Virus record (IMG/VR): IMGVR_UViG_3300031834_001450
Coordinates: 1 to 64,000 of that record
Reading direction: 5' to 3' (one strand)
DNA from: a virus
DNA: 64,000 bases
The notes under the pieces are model-generated. The model was not told the DNA's origin, did not search any database, and worked only from the letters and a program-made list of their open reading frames with translations. The first letter of the stretch is position 1. Each line of letters opens with the position of its first letter. This document shows, in pieces, positions 42,802-51,730 of this stretch. Position numbers and translations under genes: made by a program.

Positions 42802-44184
42802 TTATTTTTTATTTTCTCGATAAGGAAAAAGTTTAAAAGAATTATCTCCAAAAATAAAGGGAGTTCGACTAAGATAAGGAGAATCATTTTGTTTGCATAT
42901 ATTTACCCAAATTAAATCAGTAGAAATATTCCATTCCTCCTCCCGATTTGGAAAATATCTTCTTTTTAAAGTCAATGGTCGATTAATAGCCATTACTACT
43001 CGTGATCTTGCTGCATAAACACTTCCACCTTCTACCATTTCTGGTTGAAGACAAAAAGTATCACAAACTTCTGGAGTAGAAAACATTTTTCCTCCACGAA
43101 AGAGGTTTTCGTTAGATTGTAAAATATTTATAATATGTATTTTATGTTTTTTTGCTATTTGTAATAATCTATTAACTCCAGGTTTTAAATCTGTTCCTGC
43201 TTTACCAGATAATTCTTCAATTTGTTCTGTAAGATCTATTGTAACTACACAATATCCATCTTCTGGTAATACTCCTGCTTTATTAAATTTTTGTTTACAT
43301 TTATAAATATAAGTATCTAATTCATTTAATGTTAACATTGGTTCTGCGTAATAAGCAAAATTTTTTCTAGTTTCTTTTAATTTTAAATTATCTTCTATTA
43401 TTTGTTTAGTTTCTTCTGATTTATTATTAGATAATAATTCTTCAAGTGATAAATTAGTTTCCATAGAAACAAATCGATCCATATTACTTTCTTCTATCAT
43501 TTCAAGATTTATTGAAATAACACAAGTACCCTTATTAACAAGAATATTTTCTATACATTTACATAGAATACTTTTTCCACTCCCTTTCATACCAAAAATA
43601 ACTGTCATTTCTCCAACAGCAGCAGGTCTTATTAACATTTTATCAATTACTTTAAAACCATAACTTCTTTTATTTAAACCATCTTCTCTTTTTCTTAAAA
43701 TTTCCCTATATGTTGTAGAAAGTTCATCATAAGTTCTTACTGTTTTATCATCATCAAGTTTAATAGAATTATAAAGTATACTATCAGCAAGATTTCTGAT
43801 AATATCATAATTAAGCCCACCATCTGAAACACTTTGAGTTAAAAATTGTTCAATAGTATTTCCTATTTTTAATTTTATTGTATAATCTTTAATATTTTTA
43901 ATATATGTTTTAATAATATTAAAATCTATACTTGGTTTATTAAAAATAGATTCTATAAATTCTTGACTAACTTCTTGACAATATTTTTGGATGGCTCTTT
44001 TATCAATTACTTGTACATCTTTTTTTGTATGTAAATCAATAATAGTATTATATATTATTTTACTATTTTTATTTATAAAATCTTTTTCAGAAATAAAAAA
44101 ATAATCTTTAGGAGTTTTTAAAAAATATGACAATACCCATAATTCATCTTCTTCTACAGAGGGAACAAATTTAACAAATGACAT
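42802..44184 (-). CDS. Replicative DNA helicase, DnaB-like
   Basis: 460 residues. The N-terminal helical domain (ELWVLSYFLKTPKDYFF) is followed by the RecA-like core: Walker A IFGMKGSGKSIL near residue 200, Walker B CVVTIDLTE, and HIINILQSNENLFRGG, then RSRVVMAINRP. The structure fits DnaB/gp41-like helicases that unwind DNA at the fork. Promoter copy e lies just upstream, ending 18 bp before the ATG. Confidence 0.8.
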   Translation of the reverse strand: MSFVKFVPSVEEDELWVLSYFLKTPKDYFFISEKDFINKNSKIIYNTIIDLHTKKDVQVIDKRAIQKYCQEVSQEFIESIFNKPSIDFNIIKTYIKNIKDYTIKLKIGNTIEQFLTQSVSDGGLNYDIIRNLADSILYNSIKLDDDKTVRTYDELSTTYREILRKREDGLNKRSYGFKVIDKMLIRPAAVGEMTVIFGMKGSGKSILCKCIENILVNKGTCVISINLEMIEESNMDRFVSMETNLSLEELLSNNKSEETKQIIEDNLKLKETRKNFAYYAEPMLTLNELDTYIYKCKQKFNKAGVLPEDGYCVVTIDLTEQIEELSGKAGTDLKPGVNRLLQIAKKHKIHIINILQSNENLFRGGKMFSTPEVCDTFCLQPEMVEGGSVYAARSRVVMAINRPLTLKRRYFPNREEEWNISTDLIWVNICKQNDSPYLSRTPFIFGDNSFKLFPYRENKK

Positions 44185-44202
44185 AAAATTTCCTTTATAC
44201 TA

Positions 44203-44235
44203 TATAGTATATAAAATTTATTTAAAAAATTAAAC
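44203..44235 (-). promoter_or_regulatory. Recurrent promoter-like element, copy e
   Basis: Minus strand: GTTTAA, T6, AAATAAA, T4, ATATACTATA; 33 bases. It ends 18 bp before the helicase ATG. The TAA of GTTTAA is the stop codon of the exonuclease gene. Confidence 0.7.
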
Positions 44236-45174
44236 AGTCAATACTCTCTTATATCTCTTTCTTTCTAAAAAATTATGTGAATCTCTTTTAGGATCAATCA
44301 TAAAATTAAAAAATGGAATATCTAAAAGTGCAAACCAACTCCTTAATTTTTCAATGTTTAATAAACATTTATAAGCAATATCTGTAAAAGTTAAATCTAA
44401 GGTAATAAAATCAACTAATTGATAATTTATTTTTAATTGAATTTGTGCTTCTTGTATTTTTAATTTCCATTGTTTTGGAATTTCTTCATTTTTCCACATA
44501 TTAGCAAGTAAGTCATAAATACTATCATAATTTTCTATAATATGACTTAAAATTATTTTTGGTAAATAAGGTACAGCATTTTCAATGCAATCACTTTTAT
44601 CTCCATGAATTGCTTTATATATTTTAACACCGTTACCAGAAGGATTAAATCCATAATCGTCAATAAAAGTGTCTACATCATATACTTTATGATAATTAAA
44701 CCAATAAATTCTATTTTCTTGTGAAACGCTTCTTGCCCAGTCAAGATCAGCACTTATAAGTAAACAAGAATTTTTTACTTTATTAATAATTGGCAATACT
44801 AAATCATCTGCTTCACATTTATTATGTGAAACTATATAAAAATTATTATCATAAGATTTTAATATTTCTATAAGTTTTTCTAAAGATTTATAAAATACTT
44901 GAGGAATATTTTTATTTTTTCTCGCATGTTTATAAGATGAATCAATTAATTCTCTTTCATTTATTTTTGAAAAGGGATTATCATGCAGTATATATACATT
45001 AGTTTCATTATTTCCATAAACATTTTTAAGTTGATTTATTCTTTCAAGAGAATCTTGAATAATCATAGAATAAAATTTATCTTCCTCTTCTTGTTCTATA
45101 ATTTTTTTAATTGTGTTTGTTATAGAACGCCAATATAAATTATTAAGGTCGATTATTACATTAGCAAATTTCAA
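44230..45174 (-). CDS. 5'-3' exonuclease / flap endonuclease-like (T4 RNase H-like)
   Basis: 314 residues. PIN/FEN-type motifs: VIIDLNNLYWRS at the start, VSHNKCEADDLV, LLISADLDWARSV and IHGDKSDCIENAVP, where the acidic residues bind two metal ions. It would remove primers from Okazaki fragments. Directly follows an unknown gene, with no gap, in the replication block. Confidence 0.75.
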   Translation of the reverse strand: MKFANVIIDLNNLYWRSITNTIKKIIEQEEEDKFYSMIIQDSLERINQLKNVYGNNETNVYILHDNPFSKINERELIDSSYKHARKNKNIPQVFYKSLEKLIEILKSYDNNFYIVSHNKCEADDLVLPIINKVKNSCLLISADLDWARSVSQENRIYWFNYHKVYDVDTFIDDYGFNPSGNGVKIYKAIHGDKSDCIENAVPYLPKIILSHIIENYDSIYDLLANMWKNEEIPKQWKLKIQEAQIQLKINYQLVDFITLDLTFTDIAYKCLLNIEKLRSWFALLDIPFFNFMIDPKRDSHNFLERKRYKRVLTV

Positions 45175-45642
45175 TTATTTTTCTCCTTCAGTAAATTCAC
45201 TTTGTTTTAATTTATTGTGAACATCTATTAGATCAAGTAATTCCTTGAGTTTTTTAGTTTGTTCTATTGTTACAATTCCATCAAGTCCAAGTAGAGGTTT
45301 ATCTGGTGGAAACATTTCAGATTCTTTTTCCATTTTAATAGAAGCTTCTAATATTTTTAAAATTGGAGTAGCTGCTTCAGTTTCTCCTTTAGATAATATT
45401 TCAACTAATTTTATTAAAACTCCATAAGGAACATCTTCATCTTCTTTTTCTAATTTAGCAAGAAGCAGAGTATCTACTTTTTGTTTTAATACTGAAGTAC
45501 TTGTTGATTTTTTAATATATGCATTTACAAAATTAAATATATTTTCCTTAGCAATTTCTTTTATATTATTTCTATCAATTTGAGAATTTGATTCAGTTGT
45601 TATATCATCTATTTTTGTTATTAACTCTTTTTCAATATTCAT
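45175..45642 (-). CDS. Unknown protein in the replication block
   Basis: 155 residues, helical. It contains DVPYGVLIKLVEILSKGETEAA and KEL/KKLKELLDLIDVHNKL. The context (between a PIN exonuclease and another unknown, upstream of the helicase) suggests a replication accessory or small-terminase-like helper, but no motif supports either. Overlaps the next gene's start by about 11 bp. Confidence 0.45.
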   Translation of the reverse strand: MNIEKELITKIDDITTESNSQIDRNNIKEIAKENIFNFVNAYIKKSTSTSVLKQKVDTLLLAKLEKEDEDVPYGVLIKLVEILSKGETEAATPILKILEASIKMEKESEMFPPDKPLLGLDGIVTIEQTKKLKELLDLIDVHNKLKQSEFTEGEK

Positions 45643-46114
45643 TTAGTTCTTCTTCCTTAACAGAATTTAAAGTTCTATAAAAATTTACAAATTCTTTTTC
45701 ATCTATATTATTAAGTGTATTAATTAAATCTTGTCCTAACGCCTCTTTAATTTTATTTATTTTACCTCCAATACTTATAGAGCTTAATAATTCTTTATGA
45801 GAATCAGGAATGTCTAAATAATCTTTTATATCTGTCCAAGTATACCCTTTAAAAATTTTTAGCCAAAAACATAAAGCAGTAAGAACACTTGTTTTATATG
45901 CTTCTCTAGAAGGAAGTCTTAAAATATCTCCATCATAATAAATTAAAAGTTTTTGTAGGGATTCATTATCTAAAATTTTAGCAAGTAAATATAAATCATG
46001 TTGTTTATGATCTAAAGAATAAATATATAAAGATAACTCATTAAATATTTGTTCATTTAATATATTTTCTTTTTTAAAATAATTCTCTAACGTAGCATGC
46101 AAAAATTTATTCAT
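45632..46114 (-). CDS. Unknown helical protein in the replication block
   Basis: 160 residues. SLYIYSLDHKQHDLYLLAKILD and YTWTDIKDYLDIPDSHKEL are helical. A tail such as NTLNNIDEKEFVNFYRTL follows. No motif recognised. ATACTAATAT lies upstream, a partial match to the late-type element. Confidence 0.45.
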   Translation of the reverse strand: MNKFLHATLENYFKKENILNEQIFNELSLYIYSLDHKQHDLYLLAKILDNESLQKLLIYYDGDILRLPSREAYKTSVLTALCFWLKIFKGYTWTDIKDYLDIPDSHKELLSSISIGGKINKIKEALGQDLINTLNNIDEKEFVNFYRTLNSVKEEELNEY

Positions 46115-46204
46115 AAAAGTATAATTCCTCTAATTTTTTATATTAGTATTCTTTTGTTTTTCTCAGAACTAATATTAAAAAAGAAGTATTTTTTATGAAT
46201 AAAA

Positions 46205-47122
46205 TTAAGAAAGTAATTGTTTATTTATTTGAAGCATTTTATTTAATAGAGGATATTTTAAATTTTTATTTATTGGTATTATTTTTTCTTTTGGATAAAA
46301 ACAATTTATTGCTTGTCCATAACAAAGTTCAGATGAATTTTCTAATTCTTTTCTTAATATTTCTAAAGTATCAAGTGATTTCATTCGGCCCTCTCTTCCA
46401 AATGCCTGAAATAATCTATCAAATGAATTTTCTCCATATTTAAAATTTAAATGCATTGCAATAGTTCTTATATAATCTTCATATGGATTTTTACAATAGT
46501 TGCTAACTCCTTCTATAAGATCCATTATTTTATAATAAAGTCTTATTGTATCTTCTTCCACTTCTACTTTATGTATTGTATCTTTATCACATGGAATAAG
46601 TTCATGTAAATTATTTCCATCTTCAAATTGAAAATCAAGGGAGATATCTTTTGATTCTAATTCAGATGGATGAAATATAGCTTGTTTAATTTTCCATATT
46701 AAATAACCACCAAAAGAAAAATCAACTTTAAAATCATCTCTTGTTAAATATTCTTCTATGAAAACAACAACAGAATTATAACTATAATATTCTAACGCCC
46801 CTATCCATGTTAAATATATTTTATAATTTTTTTTAATAAGTGATTGAGTATATAAATCAAGTAATCTTATAAATGGAGTTATTGTTTTTTCACATCGGTT
46901 ATTTAAATAATCTGCTTGTAAATATTTTAATTTTCTTTCAGTTGGTGGTAATATACACCATTGTTCATTGCATTTAGGACAAATACAATTATTATTTTGC
47001 CATTGTTTTTTTATCTCAATATTAGAAATTTTAAATTCATTATTACAATATTTACATTTAAGAGGTTTTCCTCTATTTTCAATTAATTTAGTTTCTTCAA
47101 ATAGAATATCTATTTTAAGCAT
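46205..47122 (-). CDS. Zinc-finger protein with possible sigma-like region
   Basis: 305 residues. An N-terminal zinc ribbon has CKYC (23-26) and CPKC (48-51). The middle FSFGGYLIWKIKQAIF, followed by DISLDFQFEDGNNLHELIP, resembles the end of sigma region 2 and the linker (sYl..kI..al, sLD..i.edg..l.dl). The C-terminus is helical. If right, it would be a transcription specificity factor that reads one of the two phage promoter types. The resemblance is weak and I would not exclude chance. Confidence 0.4.
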   Translation of the reverse strand: MLKIDILFEETKLIENRGKPLKCKYCNNEFKISNIEIKKQWQNNNCICPKCNEQWCILPPTERKLKYLQADYLNNRCEKTITPFIRLLDLYTQSLIKKNYKIYLTWIGALEYYSYNSVVVFIEEYLTRDDFKVDFSFGGYLIWKIKQAIFHPSELESKDISLDFQFEDGNNLHELIPCDKDTIHKVEVEEDTIRLYYKIMDLIEGVSNYCKNPYEDYIRTIAMHLNFKYGENSFDRLFQAFGREGRMKSLDTLEILRKELENSSELCYGQAINCFYPKEKIIPINKNLKYPLLNKMLQINKQLLS

Positions 47123-47138
47123 TTTTTTTTCCTTAAAA

Positions 47139-47170
47139 AAATTCTTCTATTTAATATAATAGAAGAATTT
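47139..47170 (-). terminator. Rho-independent terminator after the HTH gene
   Basis: Stem AAATTCTTCTATT / AATAGAAGAATTT (13 bp), 6-base loop, followed on the minus strand by a T7 run. It ends transcription of the small HTH gene. Confidence 0.75.
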
Positions 47171-47203
47171 TAAGTTAATTTATTTAAATTAAATTAAATT
47201 AAA

Positions 47204-47383
47204 TTAACAATAACTACTATCAGAGAATTTACAAAGATTTTGATTTTCACACCATATCATTACTTGAGCTCTTGGAAGTTTAAGTTTTTCTGCAATTTTT
47301 CTTGCATTTTTTGTTGTTTTCCATTCTTTCATTACTTCTTTTTGTTCTTTTGTAGTGAGAGTGACTGTTGTTGGTCTTGACAT
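47204..47383 (-). CDS. Small helix-turn-helix protein
   Basis: 59 residues, MSRPTTVTLTTKEQKEVMKE; NARKIAEKLKLPRAQVMIWCE is an HTH (A-x-x-L/I, then P-R-A-Q-V recognition helix). GGAG site 6 bases upstream. A DNA-binding regulator, possibly acting on the adjacent direct repeats at 47436-47457. It is a monocistronic unit closed by its own terminator. Confidence 0.6.
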   Translation of the reverse strand: MSRPTTVTLTTKEQKEVMKEWKTTKNARKIAEKLKLPRAQVMIWCENQNLCKFSDSSYC

Positions 47384-47435
47384 TAAAGTCTCCTATAAAT
47401 TTAATTTTATTATTAACTATCTAATGATAGCAAAT

Positions 47436-47457
47436 AGTTTATTCATAGTTTATTCAT
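47436..47457. repeat. Two adjacent 11-bp direct repeats
   Basis: AGTTTATTCAT occurs twice in tandem, 53 bp upstream of the HTH gene start. Possible operator for autoregulation. Confidence 0.45.
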
Positions 47458-47502
47458 AATCTTTTATAAAAAGGTTTTATAAAATATAACTCATATTTTT
47501 TA

Positions 47503-47688
47503 TTATTCTTTAAAAGATCCTTCTGCTTTTAATTCATCAAGTATATATTCTTTATCTGCAAAAGATAATTTCATAAATTCTTTATCTTTCTTTACATCTT
47601 TAAATGAACCATATTTTCCTTTAAATTCTCCTACAAGCTCATTTAAATCTTTTTTACTTGCCTCTTTATACTTTACATATTTTTTCAT
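47503..47688 (-). CDS. Small protein with MKKYVKY leader
   Basis: 61 residues, MKKYVKYKEASKKDLNE; charged helical (GKYGSFKDVKKDKEFM). It starts directly after the stop of the next gene and shares the first seven residues with it. Not recognised. Confidence 0.45.
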   Translation of the reverse strand: MKKYVKYKEASKKDLNELVGEFKGKYGSFKDVKKDKEFMKLSFADKEYILDELKAEGSFKE

Positions 47689-48063
47689 TTAATTACCTCG
47701 TTTAAATGCTACTTTTTTCTTATCAAAATTAAAAAATTCATCTGAAACTAAAAATATATTATTTTGTTTTGAATTATCATTAAATGAGGAATCTTCAACA
47801 GAAGGTATAATCTTCATTAATTTTCCCATAATCTCTTTTGCTACTTTTTCATTTTGCTGTTTTTGCTGTTTTAAACTTTGTCCTAAGCTAGTATCTTTAT
47901 TTCCCATGGAAACAACTTGTCCAGATCCTCCTGTTATAGTTTTTAAATTAATAAACATAAAATTATCTTCTATTCTATAACTTACTACTTCTTCATAATC
48001 TTTTAAATAATTATAAACTTTTAATTCTACAGCACTTTCTTCATATTTTACGTATTTTTTCAT
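47689..48063 (-). CDS. Small protein with MKKYVKY leader, larger copy
   Basis: 124 residues, beginning MKKYVKYEESAVELK. A central Gly/Gln-rich stretch (TITGGSGQVV, LKQQKQQNEK) precedes a serine/asparagine-rich end. The shared leader suggests a common partner or a tag. Not recognised. Confidence 0.45.
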   Translation of the reverse strand: MKKYVKYEESAVELKVYNYLKDYEEVVSYRIEDNFMFINLKTITGGSGQVVSMGNKDTSLGQSLKQQKQQNEKVAKEIMGKLMKIIPSVEDSSFNDNSKQNNIFLVSDEFFNFDKKKVAFKRGN

Positions 48064-48085
48064 TTTTTACCTCAAGTTTATTTTA

Positions 48086-48107
48086 TTTTTCTATATTAAT
48101 AGAAAAA
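48086..48107 (-). terminator. Short hairpin after an unknown gene
   Basis: TTTTTCTAT and ATAGAAAAA (9 bp) flank a 4-base loop, immediately past the stop of the gene at 48108-48611. Confidence 0.5.
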
Positions 48108-48611
48108 TTAACTATAAAATATTTTTATATCTATTTCATTTTCATTACAGTAATCTACAATAAATTCAGGTATTCTATGTATTGGCCATTTACAAAAACC
48201 TAGTTTTTCTCCTAAATAATATTGTCTATAGGATTTTACAGCATCTTTACATTTATATTGTTCTGGCATAGCTAATTTAAATTGAGTAAGTCCTCTAGAT
48301 TTTAACTTTGATTGGTTAAAATTATGAATTACTTGTTCACTTTTATGAACTCTACCATATCTATAAGTATATTCTTTACAAAGTCCTAATGTATATATTT
48401 TAAGCCATTCAAAATTATCTAAACTTTCTCTCGCCCATATACAACAAGGATGATTATAATGTGTCCTTTTATAAAGTACTTCTGATTGATCAAAACAATT
48501 ACATAGAATTTGAACACTCTCCAATATCATTTTCACATTATGTTTATTACAAAGCATAATTGAATTATCTATTGGATTTTCATTTAATACAAAAATATTC
48601 AAAATATCCAT
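48108..48611 (-). CDS. Conserved phage protein of unknown function
   Basis: 167 residues. LCNKHNVKMILESVQILC, HYNHPCCIWARESLDNFEWL and EYTYRYGRVHKSEQVI form a block I recall as a widespread phage hypothetical family (KHVVKMILE, HPc.vWarES, YrYgk.HKs). His- and Cys-rich conserved positions suggest a metal-binding enzyme, but no function is known to me. Confidence 0.55.
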   Translation of the reverse strand: MDILNIFVLNENPIDNSIMLCNKHNVKMILESVQILCNCFDQSEVLYKRTHYNHPCCIWARESLDNFEWLKIYTLGLCKEYTYRYGRVHKSEQVIHNFNQSKLKSRGLTQFKLAMPEQYKCKDAVKSYRQYYLGEKLGFCKWPIHRIPEFIVDYCNENEIDIKIFYS

Positions 48612-48668
48612 CCTTAGTTAATTTAAAAACAATGTAAAATAATTATATAAATAACTTTTTAAAAATTA

Positions 48669-48950
48669 TTATGAACAAGTATTACAATTTATAATATTTA
48701 AATCTATATTACCAAAAAGTGTAACTTTACATCCACAATTACATAAAAAACTTCTTGATAATACTTTTTCTTGTTCAAGAATTTCTTTTTTTTCATCTCG
48801 TTTTTCTTTTATTACAGTAAGTACTGCTTGATTTTCTTCATGTTTAGTAAGTTTTTTATTTTTTATTTTATTATCTTTTTTTAATTTTTCAACTTCTTTT
48901 TTAAGTTTTTTTTTCTTTTCTTTTCTTTTTATAGTTTCTGGTCTTTCCAT
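48669..48950 (-). CDS. Basic coiled-coil protein with C-terminal zinc-like motif
   Basis: 93 residues. The first 60 are Lys/Glu-rich helix (KRKEKKKKLKKEVEKLKKD); the end is FLCNCGCKVTLFG ... CNTCS with five cysteines. Promoter copy f directly upstream. Unknown; a small DNA-binding role is possible. Confidence 0.45.
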   Translation of the reverse strand: MERPETIKRKEKKKKLKKEVEKLKKDNKIKNKKLTKHEENQAVLTVIKEKRDEKKEILEQEKVLSRSFLCNCGCKVTLFGNIDLNIINCNTCS

Positions 48951-48980
48951 TTTAATATCCCTTTTTTAAAAGCTTATATT

Positions 48981-49012
48981 TATAATATATAAAAAAATTT
49001 AAAAAATTAAAC
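48981..49012 (-). promoter_or_regulatory. Recurrent promoter-like element, copy f
   Basis: Minus strand: GTTTAA, T6, AAA, T7, ATATATTATA; 32 bases. It ends 30 bp upstream of ATG 48950, and its TAA is the stop codon of the DNA polymerase gene. Confidence 0.7.
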
Positions 49013-51679
49013 TATTATTTTAAAATTATTAGTATTTCTTACATTTAATCTTTGTAAACATTCATTCCATTCTTCTTGATGTAAATCCCAATATTGTTTA
49101 CCATATCCATATTTCCATATTTCACCATATTTAATATCAGCCATTAGTTTCACTTGATTATTATCAATATTTTTATAATATGGTATTTCCATCCAATATT
49201 TAATAATTTTACAAACTTCTTCTATTTCATTTAAGTCTAGTTCAAATACAATCTCATCATGTACATTTATAAGTATTTTAGATTTTAGATTTTTTTCTTT
49301 AAATTCTTTCCAAATATTAATCATTGCAATAATAGTAGTTTGACCACTCGTTCCTTGTACTGGAGCATTTATTGCAGCATTTAATAAGTTACCAACATCA
49401 AAAGAAGATTGTTTTTTATTATAAAAACTATCTTTTCCAATATAAGTTAATTGAGGCAATCTTCTTTTTCTTCCTAATAGAGATTTCACCCATCCATATT
49501 TTTTAGCATGTTCACGATTATTTGTTATATATGTTGCTACTTCTGGATATGATTTATAAAATGCATCCAAAAATTTATTTCCTTCATCATTAGAAATATT
49601 AAACATATTTGCTATTCCATAATTTGTAGACCCATATAGAGCACTAAAATTTAATGACTTGGATTTACCTCTCCATTCTACAAATTCTTTATCTTCTTGA
49701 CCATCTATTTTAGTTTTTGAAAATACTTCTTCATATGTTGTTTTTTTATTTAATAATTCAAATAATTGTACGCAAGTATAACAATGCATATCTTTATTTT
49801 CAAGTATAAGAGATTCAAGAATACCAGGACCTGATATTTGAGAAAATATACAAACTTCCATTGCATCATAATCTGCAAAAGCCATAACCATATTTTTTGA
49901 CGGTAAAAATATTTTTCTAAATTCTTTTGTTTTTGGCATATTTTGCCAATTTATAGAAGACCCTAAACCACCTCCTCCTGACATTCTACCAGTTTCAGTT
50001 CCATGTAATTTATATCCACCATATAATCTATTATTATATATAGAAGCTAAAAATCCTTTTTCATTTTCTTCAAGTTCATCTTCATTACCAAATAATGCGT
50101 CTCTAGTAGATTCTTTTTGTTGTAATGAATATCCAAATTGAGAAATTTCTTTTGTAATATGATTATATTCTGCAATTTTTTTCATGAATGGTAAATTAGA
50201 TTCTTCTGCATATCTTTCTAGTGTTTCTTTATCAAGTGTTAAATCACCATTTTTATTTAAAAGTTCTTTGCCATCAGAATTTGTTAATACTTTAAAATTT
50301 TCTAAATTTCTTAAAACTTTACTTAATTCTTTACCACTTTTTAAATTAAAAGTATATCCAGCAATTTTATATAATTCTTGTTCTGTTTCTAATGCTTGTA
50401 TTTTTAATTGTTTTACATATTCATTTAAATATTTAATATCAATTTGAACACCAGTCATTTCTATATCTATAATCATTGGTATTGCTGGCATTATAAACTT
50501 ATAAAAATTATCTTTTATAAATAAATCTTCTAATTCTAATCGATTTTTAAAATATACATATAATTGATATGTTATTATACTATCATAACAAGCATATTCA
50601 AGTAATAATTGTTCTGGTAATTTTGTAAAATCAGTATTTTTATTCTGTTTAATATATTGTTTTAACTTAATATCATATCCACCTAATTGTGTATAAATCC
50701 AAGTTAATTGTTTTAATCCATTGGGGGTATTTTCATTAAGAAGATGAGAAGCTAACATAGTATCAAAAGTACATTTTGCATTATATATTCCATTACTAAT
50801 TAAAAACTTCAAATCAAATTGGGAATGATGCAAGCAAAAATCAATATCAGTTCTATTAAATAATTCAATTAATAAATTTTTATCTATTTGATCAAAATAA
50901 CAAAAATATCCAGATCTACCATCAAAAGAAAATTGAATACTATACAATTTTCCTTCTATATAATTTAAATTAGAAGTTTCAATATCTATAGCAATTGCAA
51001 TAATATCTTTATTTTTTATAAGTTCTTTAAGAAAAGAATTTGGATTTTTTTCTAAAAATAAATTATATTTTGAAATTCTTCTTTTATTTTCTACTATAGA
51101 AGATAAAATAAATTTAAATTGTTGAGTAATAAATTTATATTCATAGACATCTTTTATAGTGTCACTTATCCATTGATATAAAGCAGGAATTGGAAATATT
51201 TTACAATTAAATTCTTGAGAATATAACCAACAATCATCTTTTTGATATTCTTGTAATGAATTATTAACTGGAATAAAAAAATGTTCAGCTCGTAATCCTT
51301 TACTTTCTGTAATAGAATATAATGCTCTACCTGTAGTTATAATACATTTTGGATTATATTTTTCTATTATTTTTTTTATATTATATTCTTTACATTTTAC
51401 GTAAGTATTTATTGTATCTTGTGAAGAAAACCCAATAGGAGTACATCCAAGAGCTGGAATAATAGCATATTTTATATTTTTAAAATAATTTTCACATAAT
51501 TTTAAAAAAGGATTTAATTTATCAAATGTTTCTTTAAATTCAAGCAATATTAAAACATCTATATTTTCTTGATTTATTGAATTTCCATAATGTTCATTAT
51601 ATGTATTTGTATAAATAGTACTTTTATTTGCAGCACAACTACATTTTTGTATTTTCTTTTTTTGTAAAAAATCTTCCAT
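49007..51679 (-). CDS. Family A DNA polymerase with N-terminal UDG-like domain
   Basis: 890 residues. The first ~190 resemble a uracil-DNA-glycosylase-fold domain (IIPALGCTPIG, PKCIITTGRALYSI) apparently lacking a clear catalytic loop. The 3'-5' exonuclease follows: AIDIETSN near 231, LHHSQFDLKF, YACYDSIITYQLY. The polymerase domain has motif A AFADYDAMEVC near 600, motif B KSLNFSALYGSTNYG near 676 and motif C NVHDEIVFE near 808. It is the phage replicase, larger than T7 gp5 (704). Promoter copy g upstream. Confidence 0.9.
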   Translation of the reverse strand: MEDFLQKKKIQKCSCAANKSTIYTNTYNEHYGNSINQENIDVLILLEFKETFDKLNPFLKLCENYFKNIKYAIIPALGCTPIGFSSQDTINTYVKCKEYNIKKIIEKYNPKCIITTGRALYSITESKGLRAEHFFIPVNNSLQEYQKDDCWLYSQEFNCKIFPIPALYQWISDTIKDVYEYKFITQQFKFILSSIVENKRRISKYNLFLEKNPNSFLKELIKNKDIIAIAIDIETSNLNYIEGKLYSIQFSFDGRSGYFCYFDQIDKNLLIELFNRTDIDFCLHHSQFDLKFLISNGIYNAKCTFDTMLASHLLNENTPNGLKQLTWIYTQLGGYDIKLKQYIKQNKNTDFTKLPEQLLLEYACYDSIITYQLYVYFKNRLELEDLFIKDNFYKFIMPAIPMIIDIEMTGVQIDIKYLNEYVKQLKIQALETEQELYKIAGYTFNLKSGKELSKVLRNLENFKVLTNSDGKELLNKNGDLTLDKETLERYAEESNLPFMKKIAEYNHITKEISQFGYSLQQKESTRDALFGNEDELEENEKGFLASIYNNRLYGGYKLHGTETGRMSGGGGLGSSINWQNMPKTKEFRKIFLPSKNMVMAFADYDAMEVCIFSQISGPGILESLILENKDMHCYTCVQLFELLNKKTTYEEVFSKTKIDGQEDKEFVEWRGKSKSLNFSALYGSTNYGIANMFNISNDEGNKFLDAFYKSYPEVATYITNNREHAKKYGWVKSLLGRKRRLPQLTYIGKDSFYNKKQSSFDVGNLLNAAINAPVQGTSGQTTIIAMINIWKEFKEKNLKSKILINVHDEIVFELDLNEIEEVCKIIKYWMEIPYYKNIDNNQVKLMADIKYGEIWKYGYGKQYWDLHQEEWNECLQRLNVRNTNNFKIIV

Positions 51680-51697
51680 TTATTTTTTCCTTATTTT

Positions 51698-51730
51698 GAT
51701 AATATATAAACTAATTATAAAAATTTAAAT
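51698..51730 (-). promoter_or_regulatory. Recurrent promoter-like element, copy g
   Basis: Minus strand: ATTTAA, ATTTTT, ATAATTAG, TTT, ATATATTATC; 33 bases. It ends 18 bp before the polymerase ATG. Its TAA is the stop of the dCMP deaminase gene. Confidence 0.65.

Noticed and set aside
42723-42887. Upstream extension of the FmdB-type zinc protein into the helicase gene
   Set aside because: The extension is Ile/Leu/Asn low complexity, overlaps the helicase C-terminus, and a good ATG exists at 42722.
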